Assembly: GCA_021648375.1 (NCBI GenBank)
Contig: JAKISW010000009.1
Span: forward strand, 1 to 64,000
Origin: Devosiaceae bacterium
GTDB lineage: Bacteria; Pseudomonadota; Alphaproteobacteria; Rhizobiales; Devosiaceae
DNA: 64,000 nucleotides
Direction: 5' to 3'
The notes under the pieces: generated by a model
What the model saw: the letters and a program-made list of their open reading frames with translations, nothing else
Told to the model about the DNA's origin: nothing
Database searches by the model: none
Program-made: the position numbers and the translations under genes
Shown here: positions 1-7,583 of the stretch, piece after piece
How positions within the stretch are numbered: the first letter of the stretch is position 1
Layout: each line of letters begins with the position of its first letter

Positions 1-495
1 ATGCCCCATGGCCTGAGTTTCCGACGTTGCTTCGGCATGAAAATCCACAATGATCGCATCAGCAATCTCCCCAAGAGGACAATCGGCAATTGCTTTGGCC
101 ACGGCTGCAAACGAGTCATCCATGGGGTTCATAAAAACCCGCCCCAGCGCATTGATCACCAGCACCTGATGCCCGTTGCGCCCGGTGACAAGAGTTGCCC
201 CGCGCCCCGGCGTGCCGGCCATGAAATTTATCGGACGCACCAGCGCCTGCTCTCTTTCAATGAAAGATAAAGTTTCGCGCTGATCAAAAGCATGATCCCC
301 AAGGGTAACCACATCAGCGCCCGCCTCGATGATCATATTAAAATGACCTTGGGTAAGGCCGCGCCCATGGCTGGCATTTTCCCCGTTCACCACCACAAAA
401 TCAAACTCATGATTTTCAATTAAATTGGGCAGATGACGGCTCACAGCTTCACGCCCGGCTTTACCCATCACATCCCCAAGAAAAAGTATTCTCAA
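1..495 (-). CDS. YmdB/TIGR00282-type metallophosphoesterase, 3' part cut off by window edge
   Basis: The visible 165 residues are the N-terminal part of a calcineurin-like phosphoesterase of the YmdB type; complete relatives have about 270 residues, so the C-terminus lies beyond the left edge. The protein opens with LRILFLGDVMGKAGREAV, which holds the first metal motif (GDxxG), followed by VNGENASHG and LGDHAFDQ in the places of the family's Asn/Glu and GNHxxD motifs. Relatives hydrolyse 2',3'-cyclic nucleotides or related phosphodiesters in the cytosol; the substrate here is unknown. No ATG occurs between the upstream in-frame stop and the conserved start, so TTG at 495 is the probable start. 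It follows fau on the same strand with a 77-bp gap, the usual Hyphomicrobiales order. Confidence 0.85.
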   Translation of the reverse strand, partial: MRILFLGDVMGKAGREAVSRHLPNLIENHEFDFVVVNGENASHGRGLTQGHFNMIIEAGADVVTLGDHAFDQRETLSFIEREQALVRPINFMAGTPGRGATLVTGRNGHQVLVINALGRVFMNPMDDSFAAVAKAIADCPLGEIADAIIVDFHAEATSETQAMGH

Positions 496-572
496 ATTTT
501 CAATCTCACAAATATAAATTCAAATGAAGTGCCCAATTTAATCGGGGCACCGTCCCGGACTTGATCCGGGAC

Positions 573-1148
573 CTAGTTGTTTAGTCCATTCTCGGTTACT
601 ATTCTCGTTAATGGCACATCATGGGCGTTGGTGGGAATGTTTTCAAATTCCTGCACACTGAACGCCAATCCGCATAATTCCGGTTTTTTTGCCATTGCAG
701 CTATGGTGCGATCATAAAATCCCTTGCCATAACCAAGCCGGTTGCCTTTTTTATCGAACCCCAAAAGCGGCAAAACAATCAAACCGGGTTGCAAAATTTT
801 TGCATTTTTATCAGGTTCACTGGTGCCAAACCCTGCCAATATCAGATTATTTTCACCCGTAAATTCCCTGAATATCAGTGGCTGATCTTTGCCCTTAATG
901 CAAGGCAGGCAGACCTGATGACCTGCTTTTTGCAATCTTTCAATTATCCCCCAACAATTCAGCTCATCACCAATCGGCCAATACAGGGCCACTATGGATT
1001 TTTGTGGCAATTTGATTTCACGAAAAAAATTATCGGTGGCTTTTGCCGAAGCCATCTGGCGTTGCTCTTTTGACAAGGCAGAGCGCCGCTCCATTGCCTC
1101 TTTGCGCAATCGGGATTTTTGTGCGGAGATGTCTAAAGAATTTTTCAA
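573..1148 (-). CDS. fau: 5-formyltetrahydrofolate cyclo-ligase
   Basis: This 191-residue cytosolic enzyme converts 5-formyl-THF to 5,10-methenyl-THF using ATP, returning a storage folate to one-carbon metabolism. Seen in the sequence: a basic N-terminal helix (KSRLRKEAMERRSAL) typical of the family, the strand VALYWPIGDELNC, and the C-terminal signature GNRLGYGKGFYDR that binds nucleotide and folate. Length is normal. Its start lies about 35 bp beyond the end of the 6S RNA, and zapA lies upstream of that; 6S RNA next to this gene is a conserved proteobacterial linkage, in which the two are often made from one primary transcript. Co-transcription here is inferred. Confidence 0.93.
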   Translation of the reverse strand: MKNSLDISAQKSRLRKEAMERRSALSKEQRQMASAKATDNFFREIKLPQKSIVALYWPIGDELNCWGIIERLQKAGHQVCLPCIKGKDQPLIFREFTGENNLILAGFGTSEPDKNAKILQPGLIVLPLLGFDKKGNRLGYGKGFYDRTIAAMAKKPELCGLAFSVQEFENIPTNAHDVPLTRIVTENGLNN

Positions 1149-1182
1149 ACGTCCCTAAACCGTATCATTTTTTAAAGGGTCA

Positions 1183-1338
1183 AAAAAAGGTGCCGCCACG
1201 GCCGTGGGATAACTAAGATCCCGGGAACCTACTAAAGTAGGTGGGCACCGTATATCCAAACCCACGGGTCTGGTCAGGGACAGCTCCCTAAAGGAATTTA
1301 AGGCCCCGAGCAATTTGTATCCTGCACGAACCGGGCAG
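1183..1338 (-). ncRNA. ssrS: 6S RNA
   Basis: An unannotated gap between zapA and fau holds an RNA-like sequence read on the minus strand. Its 3' portion, running from GGTGCCCACCTAC through TTCCCGGGATC to CGGCCGTGGCGGCACC and then a run of seven T, matches the pattern I recognise for alphaproteobacterial 6S RNA. The 5' portion (TGCCCGGTTCGTGCAGG) and the 3' portion can pair into the long closing stem with a central bubble. 6S RNA mimics an open promoter and sequesters sigma-70 RNA polymerase in stationary phase. Ends are estimated from the promoter and the T-run, so each may be off by several bases. Confidence 0.85.
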
Positions 1339-1345
1339 CTATAGA

Positions 1346-1373
1346 GATATAGGAGCATTGAGCCAATTTTCAA
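1346..1373 (-). promoter_or_regulatory. Putative sigma-70 promoter of 6S RNA
   Basis: On the minus strand TTGAAA (1373-1368) is followed after 16 bp by TATATC (1351-1346). Initiation about 7 bp further would place the 5' end near 1338, consistent with a transcript of roughly 156 nt ending at the T-run near 1183. Assigned by consensus matching only. Confidence 0.5.
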
Positions 1374-1403
1374 AGCCCATACTTAAGATCTATATTAAAA
1401 AAA

Positions 1404-1790
1404 TTACTTTGATGCCACAGGCTGTCCTGTTGCAGTTTCATCAATCACCACCGCCACCGCTTCAATTTTACGAGCGGTTTCCGCCAGATTTTTTGCAAAA
1501 CGGGCCTCCAATGCTTGTGATTGCAAAATAATCGCTTCACGATCCGCGTTCACCTGATTTACCTCGGCACGCAATTGTTCGATTTTATTCTCGGCCGCCA
1601 CCAATTCATCCAGAACAGCAATTCCAGCCATTACAGTCAGGCGATTATCGCCAATTTCTCCGAATGATCCCTTAAACTGCTCAACCTGCACATTAAACCG
1701 CGCCGCCAAATCGCTTAAGTGCTGCTCCTGACCATCCTCGCAGGCCATGCGAAATTTTCTGCCGTTTATTTCAACACTGACTTCTGTCAT
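1404..1790 (-). CDS. zapA: Cell division protein ZapA
   Basis: A 128-residue protein that binds and bundles FtsZ filaments at midcell. The N-terminal globular part (MTEVSVEINGRKFRMACEDG, then HLSDLAARFN) is the classic ZapA head, and residues from about 60 onward form the long dimerisation coiled coil (AENKIEQLRAEVNQVNADRE). The ATG at 1790 overlaps the stop of the upstream DUF4164 gene by 4 bp, so the two are translationally coupled. 6S RNA and fau follow on the same strand. The C-terminal tail after the coiled coil (ATGQPVASK) is short and not conserved in the family as I know it. Confidence 0.92.
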   Translation of the reverse strand: MTEVSVEINGRKFRMACEDGQEQHLSDLAARFNVQVEQFKGSFGEIGDNRLTVMAGIAVLDELVAAENKIEQLRAEVNQVNADREAIILQSQALEARFAKNLAETARKIEAVAVVIDETATGQPVASK

Positions 1791-2083
1791 GAAGGTTTCT
1801 CCTCTTGCTCAAGCACGGATTTAACTTCCTCCATGGCATTGACAAGACGCCTTGAAACTTCTGAAGCGCCTTTGTCCAGCTTTTTAGCCCTCACTGATAC
1901 GGCCCCAAGCTCACTGGCCAGCCTGGCCCGCTCCGTCTCGATCTTGGCCACATCGCTTTCAATCCGAGAAAGCGAGCGCACCCTGCCGTTCAATGAGCGC
2001 AAAGAGCTTTCCAGCCCGCTAAGAGCCTGCTCCACCCGCTGCGCCGCCGCCACATATTCTTCACCCGCAGGTTTGTCCTCCAT
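1787..2083 (-). CDS. DUF4164 coiled-coil protein upstream of zapA
   Basis: A 98-residue, almost wholly helical protein with heptad-like spacing from about residue 12 to 90 (VEQALSGLESSLRSLNGRV, then IETERARLASELGAV). It has no signal peptide or membrane segment. The family DUF4164 is found in Hyphomicrobiales directly before zapA and opposite tkt, exactly as here. Its function is not established; the 4-bp overlap with zapA and the shared coiled-coil character suggest a divisome or ZapA-associated role, which is inference from context only. Confidence 0.85.
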   Translation of the reverse strand: MEDKPAGEEYVAAAQRVEQALSGLESSLRSLNGRVRSLSRIESDVAKIETERARLASELGAVSVRAKKLDKGASEVSRRLVNAMEEVKSVLEQEEKPS

Positions 2084-2282
2084 TTAAAACTCTCCACTTC
2101 GTCTCGTTTGTTGCCGCTTAACAAATAAAATTTATCTAAGCTCCTGCCTGCGCCGTGTGGCAAAAGCGCCCACTGACACCTGATAAACAATTAATCTAAA
2201 ATCCCATCCTTGCGTGATTCTTGCACCAATTGCACGTCATCTGGAATTTATTCCCCATTGCAACCTGTCAATAATGACGCAA

Positions 2283-2311
2283 TTGAGATCAACACTGTAA
2301 TTGACTATAAT
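2283..2311 (+). promoter_or_regulatory. Strong sigma-70 promoter for tkt, in the 2084-2430 intergenic region
   Basis: TTGAGA (2283-2288) and a perfect TATAAT (2306-2311) are separated by exactly 17 bp. Transcription would start near 2318, about 113 nt before the tkt ATG. This start lies downstream of an in-frame ATG at 2314, supporting the shorter tkt protein. The rest of the 346-bp gap between the divergent DUF4164 and tkt genes shows no other recognisable feature. Confidence 0.65.
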
Positions 2312-2430
2312 TATTGACATCGTTATGTGTCTGGCACCTTCAACCTACTTTGGCGTTTGCTGAGCATTTGTGCAAATTGTCTGTGTTCCTTTTCATCAGG
2401 GTCACATCAATCAAAGAAGCGAAAAAAATC

Positions 2431-4434
2431 ATGTCCACTTCCAATCCAGACACATCAAAAAATTCGCAAAAACACAACGCAATGGCCAACGCCATTCGCA
2501 TGCTTTCCCTTGACGCTGTGGAAAAAGCCAAAAGCGGCCATTTGGGGCTTCCTTTGGGAGCTGCTGATGTTGCCACTGTTTTATTCTCTAAAATTATGAA
2601 ATTTGACCCCAAAGCACCACTTTGGCCCGATCGCGATCGCTTCGTTCTTTCCGCAGGTCATGGCTCGATGCTGCTTTATTCAGCCCTGCATTTGCTGGGA
2701 TATGAAGATACCACCATTGATGAAATAAAAAATTTCCGCCAGCTGGGGGCAAAAACCGCAGGGCACCCGGAATATGGCCATTTAAGCGGCATCGAAACCA
2801 CCACCGGCCCCCTGGGCCAGGGCATTGCCAATGCTGTGGGTATGGCGATGGCAGAAGTTAAGCTTGGCGCTGAATTCTCCAAAAAAACCATCAATCATTT
2901 TACCTATGTTCTATTGGGCGATGGGTGTCTGATGGAGGGCATATCCCATGAGGCCGCAGCGCTGGCAGGACATTTAGCGCTAAACAAGCTCATTGTGCTT
3001 TGGGATGACAATGACATAACTATTGATGGCATGGTTTCGCTGGCCGACAGCACCGATCAGATCGCCCGCTTCAAAGCCTATGGCTGGAATACAGTTTCCA
3101 TCGATGGACACGACGCCAAACAAATTGAAACAGCTCTAAAGCAGGCCCAAAAAAGCGACAAACCAACTTTTATCGCCTGCAAAACCATTGCCGGATTTGG
3201 CTCCCCCGCCCGTGCCGGAAAAGCCAAGGCCCATGGCGGTCCCTATGGTGATGAAGAGGCAAAAGCTATCCGGGAAACCCTTGGCTGGACCCAGGAACCG
3301 TTTGAAATACCAGAAGATATAATTGATGACTGGCGTTTGGCCGGATTAAGATCAACAAAAAAACGCGTCGATTGGGAAAACGCCCTGCAAAATATGGATG
3401 CAGAACTTTTAGCCCAGTTCAATCGACGCATCAGTGGTGATCTTCCCCCAGCCTTTGATGAAGCTGTTTTATCCCTCAAACAAAAATTTGCCGAAGAAAA
3501 ACCGGCAATTGCCACAAGAAAAGCCTCCCAACTGGTGCTGGAGGCCATAAACCCCACCCTGCCCGAAACCATGGGTGGTTCTGCCGATCTGGCCGGATCA
3601 AATCTAACCAAAACTGCTGGATTTGAAGATTTTCTGAGCGAAAACCCTTCCGGAAGGTTTGTTAATTACGGGGTTCGTGAACACGCAATGGCCGCCATTA
3701 TGAACGGTATGGCCCTGCATAAAGGCCTCATTCCATATTCAGGCGGATTTTTTATCTTTTCCGACTATTGCCGCCCATCCATTCGCCTTGCGGCACTTAT
3801 GGGAATTAGGGTTATTCATGTTATGACCCACGATTCAATCGGAGTTGGAGAAGATGGTCCAACCCACCAGCCGATAGAACATCTTGCATCGTTTCGCGCT
3901 ATGCCCAATATAAATGTTTATCGACCGGCTGATGCCACAGAAACCGCCGAATGCTGGCAACTGGCCATCAATGAGCGCGCAACCCCTTCTATTCTTGCAT
4001 TAACCCGTCAAAAAACTGCATGCCTTCGAGGTGAATTTTCATCGAAAAATCTTAGCGCCCGCGGAGCCTATAAGGTTTTTGGAGACGCTAGTGCAGACGC
4101 ACTTATTTATGCCAGCGGTTCGGAAGTTCAAATTGCACTGGAGGCAGCAAAAACCCTCGAGGCAGAAGATATTTCCACAAGAGTGATTTCGGTGCCATGC
4201 ATGGAACTGTTCAGTCAGCAGGACCAAAGCTATATTGACGAAATCAGAGGTTCGCCCAAGGCCCGTGTTGCAGCAGAAGCCGGTGTGCGTCAGGGCTGGG
4301 ATCACCTGCTGGGCGATCACGGACAATTTGTCGGAATGAAAAGCTTCGGGGCCAGCGCTCCAGCCGCCGACCTGTTTGATCATTTTGCCATTAATGCCAA
4401 CGCGATTGTCAGTGCCGTTAAAAAACAATTGTAG
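2431..4434 (+). CDS. tkt: Transketolase
   Basis: A 667-residue thiamine-diphosphate enzyme that moves two-carbon ketol units between sugar phosphates in the pentose phosphate (and Calvin-type) pathway. The TPP motif is at GDGCLMEGISHEAAALAG with the downstream NDITIDG, and the pyrimidine domain shows GEDGPTHQPIEHLAS; both are diagnostic. The start at MSTSNPDTSK gives the normal family length. An upstream in-frame ATG at 2314 would add 39 residues unlike transketolases and lies at or before the likely transcription start. gap and pgk follow on the same strand, forming a central carbon cluster. Confidence 0.96.
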   Translation: MSTSNPDTSKNSQKHNAMANAIRMLSLDAVEKAKSGHLGLPLGAADVATVLFSKIMKFDPKAPLWPDRDRFVLSAGHGSMLLYSALHLLGYEDTTIDEIKNFRQLGAKTAGHPEYGHLSGIETTTGPLGQGIANAVGMAMAEVKLGAEFSKKTINHFTYVLLGDGCLMEGISHEAAALAGHLALNKLIVLWDDNDITIDGMVSLADSTDQIARFKAYGWNTVSIDGHDAKQIETALKQAQKSDKPTFIACKTIAGFGSPARAGKAKAHGGPYGDEEAKAIRETLGWTQEPFEIPEDIIDDWRLAGLRSTKKRVDWENALQNMDAELLAQFNRRISGDLPPAFDEAVLSLKQKFAEEKPAIATRKASQLVLEAINPTLPETMGGSADLAGSNLTKTAGFEDFLSENPSGRFVNYGVREHAMAAIMNGMALHKGLIPYSGGFFIFSDYCRPSIRLAALMGIRVIHVMTHDSIGVGEDGPTHQPIEHLASFRAMPNINVYRPADATETAECWQLAINERATPSILALTRQKTACLRGEFSSKNLSARGAYKVFGDASADALIYASGSEVQIALEAAKTLEAEDISTRVISVPCMELFSQQDQSYIDEIRGSPKARVAAEAGVRQGWDHLLGDHGQFVGMKSFGASAPAADLFDHFAINANAIVSAVKKQL

Positions 4435-4501
4435 CGCGCAACCAAAATTATAAATATTTCAAATAATTACACCCAAAAAACTGCATTACAGGAGAATTAA
4501 T

Positions 4502-5512
4502 ATGGCGGTACGTATCGCAATCAACGGGTTTGGCCGCATTGGCCGCAACATTTTGCGCGCCATCATTGATGAGAACCACCCCGAACTGCACGTGGTTGCC
4601 ATCAACGATATGGGCTCCATCGAAGTAAATTCTCACTTGATGCGCTATGACAGTGTGCACGGGAAATTTGGCGGCACTGTAATCGAAACAAAAGACACAA
4701 TTGATGTGGGTCAGGGACCTGTCAGCTTTTCCAGTCAGCGCGATCCCAAATTACTGCCCTGGGCAGAACTTGATATTGATATTGTCATGGAATGTACCGG
4801 CATATTCACTTCCCGGGACAAATCCCAGTGGCACCTGGACGCCGGAGCCAAACGCGTATTGATTTCAGCCCCCGGTAAAGAGGCCGATATTACAGTTGTT
4901 TATGGGGTTAATCACGAAAAGATCAGTTCTGAGCACAAAATTATTTCAAACGGCTCCTGTACTACAAACTGTCTGGCCCCATTAGCAAAAATCTTCAATG
5001 ACAGCGTTGGCATCGAAAAAGGTTTCATGACAACCATTCATGCCTATACCGGCGACCAGCCAACCCTTGATCGCTCCCATAAAGATCTTTATCGGGCGCG
5101 CGCCGCTGCCATGTCCATGATCCCCACTTCCACCGGTGCCGCCAAGGCTCTGGGACTGGTTTTGCCAGAACTTGCCGGCAAACTTGATGGTGCATCAATT
5201 CGGGTGCCAACCCCAAATGTTTCTGTTGTTGACTTAAATTTTATTGCTAAACGTGACACGACAATTGAAGAAATCAACGCTATTGCCAAGGCAGCGGCAC
5301 AATCTGATACCTTCAAAGGCGTGTTTGATTATGACGAGGCACCAAAGGTTTCCATCGACTTTAATCATGACCCCCACTCATCCAATTTTGCCGCCCCCCA
5401 GACCAAGGTAACCGGCAACAATCTGGTTCATGTATTGAGCTGGTACGATAATGAATGGGGCTTTTCATGCCGAATGCTGGATGTGGCCAAAACCATTGCC
5501 AAAACCCTTTAA
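4502..5512 (+). CDS. gap: Type I glyceraldehyde-3-phosphate dehydrogenase
   Basis: A 336-residue cytosolic enzyme oxidising glyceraldehyde-3-phosphate to 1,3-bisphosphoglycerate. The N-terminal Rossmann signature INGFGRIGRN, the active-site ASN-Gly-Ser-Cys segment SNGSCTTNCLAP with catalytic Cys153, and the C-terminal SWYDNEWGFS are all intact. ATG at 4502 is preceded by a good ribosome site (ACAGGAGAATTAAT). It lies 67 bp after tkt and 58 bp before pgk, so one tkt-gap-pgk transcript is likely. Confidence 0.97.
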   Translation: MAVRIAINGFGRIGRNILRAIIDENHPELHVVAINDMGSIEVNSHLMRYDSVHGKFGGTVIETKDTIDVGQGPVSFSSQRDPKLLPWAELDIDIVMECTGIFTSRDKSQWHLDAGAKRVLISAPGKEADITVVYGVNHEKISSEHKIISNGSCTTNCLAPLAKIFNDSVGIEKGFMTTIHAYTGDQPTLDRSHKDLYRARAAAMSMIPTSTGAAKALGLVLPELAGKLDGASIRVPTPNVSVVDLNFIAKRDTTIEEINAIAKAAAQSDTFKGVFDYDEAPKVSIDFNHDPHSSNFAAPQTKVTGNNLVHVLSWYDNEWGFSCRMLDVAKTIAKTL

Positions 5513-5570
5513 TTTGTGAAATGGTAATAGAATAAATAAAAACGGTTTCATCAAAATGGAAACAGCTTCA

Positions 5571-6779
5571 ATGGACAGTTTCAACACACTTGATGATCTC
5601 AACATCGGCAAAAAAAGCGTTGTGGTCCGGGTAGACCTCAACGTGCCGGTTGTTAATGGCAAAATCAGCGATAGCACCCGGATTGAGCGCATTGCGCCCA
5701 CCATCTGGGAAATCACCAAATATGGCGGCAAGGCTGTTCTGCTTTCCCATTTTGGCCGTCCGGACGGAAAGGTCACCCCTGACCTGTCGCTGGAATTTAT
5801 CGTTAATGATCTGGCCCGTATCTGCAATAGAGAAGTCATCTTTGTTGATACCGACTGGATTGATGTTTCTGGAGCCAAGAAATCCATAGCAGATGCCCCG
5901 GCAGGGTCGGTGATCCTGATGCAAAACACCCGTTTTCACCCCGGCGAAACCAGCAACGACAAAGACCTTGCAGCCCGCATGGCTCAATTGGGCGAACTAT
6001 ACGTCAATGATGCCTTTTCCAGCGCCCACCGCGCCCATAGCTCAACTGAGGCTATAGCTCACCTGTTGCCCAATGCTGCAGGCCTGTCCATGCAAAAAGA
6101 ACTGTCAGCCCTGACCAAAGGTCTTGGCAATCCCAAAAAGCCCCTTATCGCGCTGGTTGGTGGAGCCAAAGTTTCGACAAAAATTGATCTGTTGGAAAAT
6201 CTTCTAGCCAAAGTGGACGCTCTGGTAATCGGCGGGGGCATGGCCAACACATTTTTATTTGCTGCCGGGCTTGGAGTTGGCAACTCCCTTTGCGAAAAAG
6301 ATCTGGCCCCAACAGCTATCAGAATCATGGACCGGGCTGTTGACGAACAATGTTCAATTATTTTACCCGTTGATGCCATGGTTGCATTCAAGTTTGAGGC
6401 CAATGCCCCCCATAGGCTTTATGGGGTTGATGCCATTGACCCTATGGGAATGATTTTGGATGTTGGACCCATGTCGATCCAGCGCATCAAAGCGGCCATC
6501 GACGACGCGGGCACCCTGTTATGGAACGGTCCGCTTGGCGCATTCGAGCTTTCCCCCTTTGATAGAGGAACCGTTGAAGTGGCCAGACATGCCGCTGAGC
6601 GCACCAAACATGGCAACCTGGTTTCCATCGCCGGAGGCGGTGACACGGTGGCAGCGTTAGCCCATGCAGGGGTGAAAGATCAGTTCACCTATGTCTCCAC
6701 CGCCGGAGGAGCTTTTCTTGAATGGATGGAGGGCAAAACCCTTCCCGGTGTTGCGGCACTTAGAGCGCTGCCAGGATAA
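5571..6779 (+). CDS. pgk: Phosphoglycerate kinase, stop codon supplied by an intergenic repeat
   Basis: A 402-residue kinase transferring phosphate from 1,3-bisphosphoglycerate to ADP. The N-terminal substrate site VVVRVDLNVPV, SHFGRPDG, the arginine-bearing QNTRFHPGE, LVGGAKVSTKI and the C-terminal nucleotide site SIAGGGDTVAAL are present. ATG at 5571 is chosen because GGAAAC lies 9 nt upstream; the in-frame ATG at 5556 lacks a ribosome site. The last residues (ALRALPG) and the TAA are encoded by the first stem of a palindromic repeat that continues downstream, so the native 3' end has probably been replaced. In Sinorhizobium and Brucella an aldolase gene normally follows; none does here. 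Confidence 0.96.
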   Translation: MDSFNTLDDLNIGKKSVVVRVDLNVPVVNGKISDSTRIERIAPTIWEITKYGGKAVLLSHFGRPDGKVTPDLSLEFIVNDLARICNREVIFVDTDWIDVSGAKKSIADAPAGSVILMQNTRFHPGETSNDKDLAARMAQLGELYVNDAFSSAHRAHSSTEAIAHLLPNAAGLSMQKELSALTKGLGNPKKPLIALVGGAKVSTKIDLLENLLAKVDALVIGGGMANTFLFAAGLGVGNSLCEKDLAPTAIRIMDRAVDEQCSIILPVDAMVAFKFEANAPHRLYGVDAIDPMGMILDVGPMSIQRIKAAIDDAGTLLWNGPLGAFELSPFDRGTVEVARHAAERTKHGNLVSIAGGGDTVAALAHAGVKDQFTYVSTAGGAFLEWMEGKTLPGVAALRALPG

Positions 6780-6865
6780 GTGCACTTGCGGTTATCCTGA
6801 AAATGTTTTTTTGTCGGTCGCATTTTCGAACCGGATAACCGCGTACACTTATCCTGAAAATGCTC
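6766..6865. repeat. Two palindromic intergenic repeats, one partial overlapping the pgk stop and one complete
   Basis: The first copy (plus orientation) holds AGGATAAGTG and GGTTATCCT as an inner stem at 6772-6798 and has mismatched outer arms (GCGCTGCC left, TGAAAATG right). The second, complete copy at 6820-6863 is in minus orientation, with perfect 8-bp outer arms GCATTTTC/GAAAATGC and inner stem GGATAA/TTATCC. The 44-bp second copy is identical, in reverse orientation, to the one at 28248-28291. This is the widespread rhizobial palindromic repeat style. Confidence 0.9.
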
Positions 6866-6965
6866 TAGTGACCATTTTTGAACAAATTTTAGCGCCAAGG
6901 CGTTGGGCATGATATATCATCGCATTTACTCGCTTTGATATTTAATTGTTCAACTGGAAATTTTA

Positions 6966-7583
6966 GTGCAGATTATTCTTTCAACCCCGCAAAACCTTAC
7001 CATGGCAAACCTGCCAGCCTTTAGCCCTGCTTTGATTTTGGCCCTTGAAACCGGTCTGGTTTCAGCCATTCTTGTTGATTGCCCCGATGTAGAGGCCAAA
7101 GAATATCAACAATTATCAACGGCTATTATAAAAATTTCCCAACCCCGTCACTGCGCAACCCTTTTGCACAACAGCCCCCATCTGGTATCTTCACTGGGTG
7201 CCGATGGAGTGCACATAAGTTCCAGCCACGAGGATTTTATTGCAGCAACAAAACTATTAAAGCCCAATTTTATTGTTGGCGCGGGAAATATAACATCAAG
7301 GCATCAGGCAATGCTTGCAGGAGAGGCAGGGGCTGACTATATTTGTTTTGGCTCCATAAAAGGAGCGGGATCTAATGAGATTGACCTTGCACACTGGTGG
7401 ACAAAGCTTTTTCAAATCCCCTGTGCCATATTCGACCAACAGTCCAATCCGCTGGAAATCAACAACCCTCCTGCCGAATATCTGGGGCTTGGACAAAACC
7501 TTTGGAACCTTGACAAGAAACCCAATGAAACCTTGTTGATGATGAAAGATCGTATTGGAATTCATGAACGGCAAAACAATTGA
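6966..7583 (+). CDS. Thiamine phosphate synthase-like protein (ThiE/TenI fold)
   Basis: A 205-residue TIM-barrel protein of the ThiE/TenI superfamily. Seen are a central strand with LGADGVHISS (family pattern ADGVHLG), then VGAGNITSRHQAMLAGEAGADYICFGSI, equivalent to the ThiE phosphate-binding region, but the start (IILSTPQNLTMANLPAFSPAL) and the short C-terminal domain differ from true ThiE. It is the second-type ThiE relative that sits in the tkt-gap-pgk neighbourhood of Hyphomicrobiales, so assignment to thiamine synthesis is uncertain. Start is GTG at 6966. Its TGA overlaps the next ATG by one base (TGATG), indicating coupling. Confidence 0.75.
   Translation: MQIILSTPQNLTMANLPAFSPALILALETGLVSAILVDCPDVEAKEYQQLSTAIIKISQPRHCATLLHNSPHLVSSLGADGVHISSSHEDFIAATKLLKPNFIVGAGNITSRHQAMLAGEAGADYICFGSIKGAGSNEIDLAHWWTKLFQIPCAIFDQQSNPLEINNPPAEYLGLGQNLWNLDKKPNETLLMMKDRIGIHERQNN

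Noticed and set aside
1155..1373. Minus-strand 72-codon frame between fau and zapA
   Set aside because: It coincides with the 6S RNA gene and has no protein similarity I recognise.
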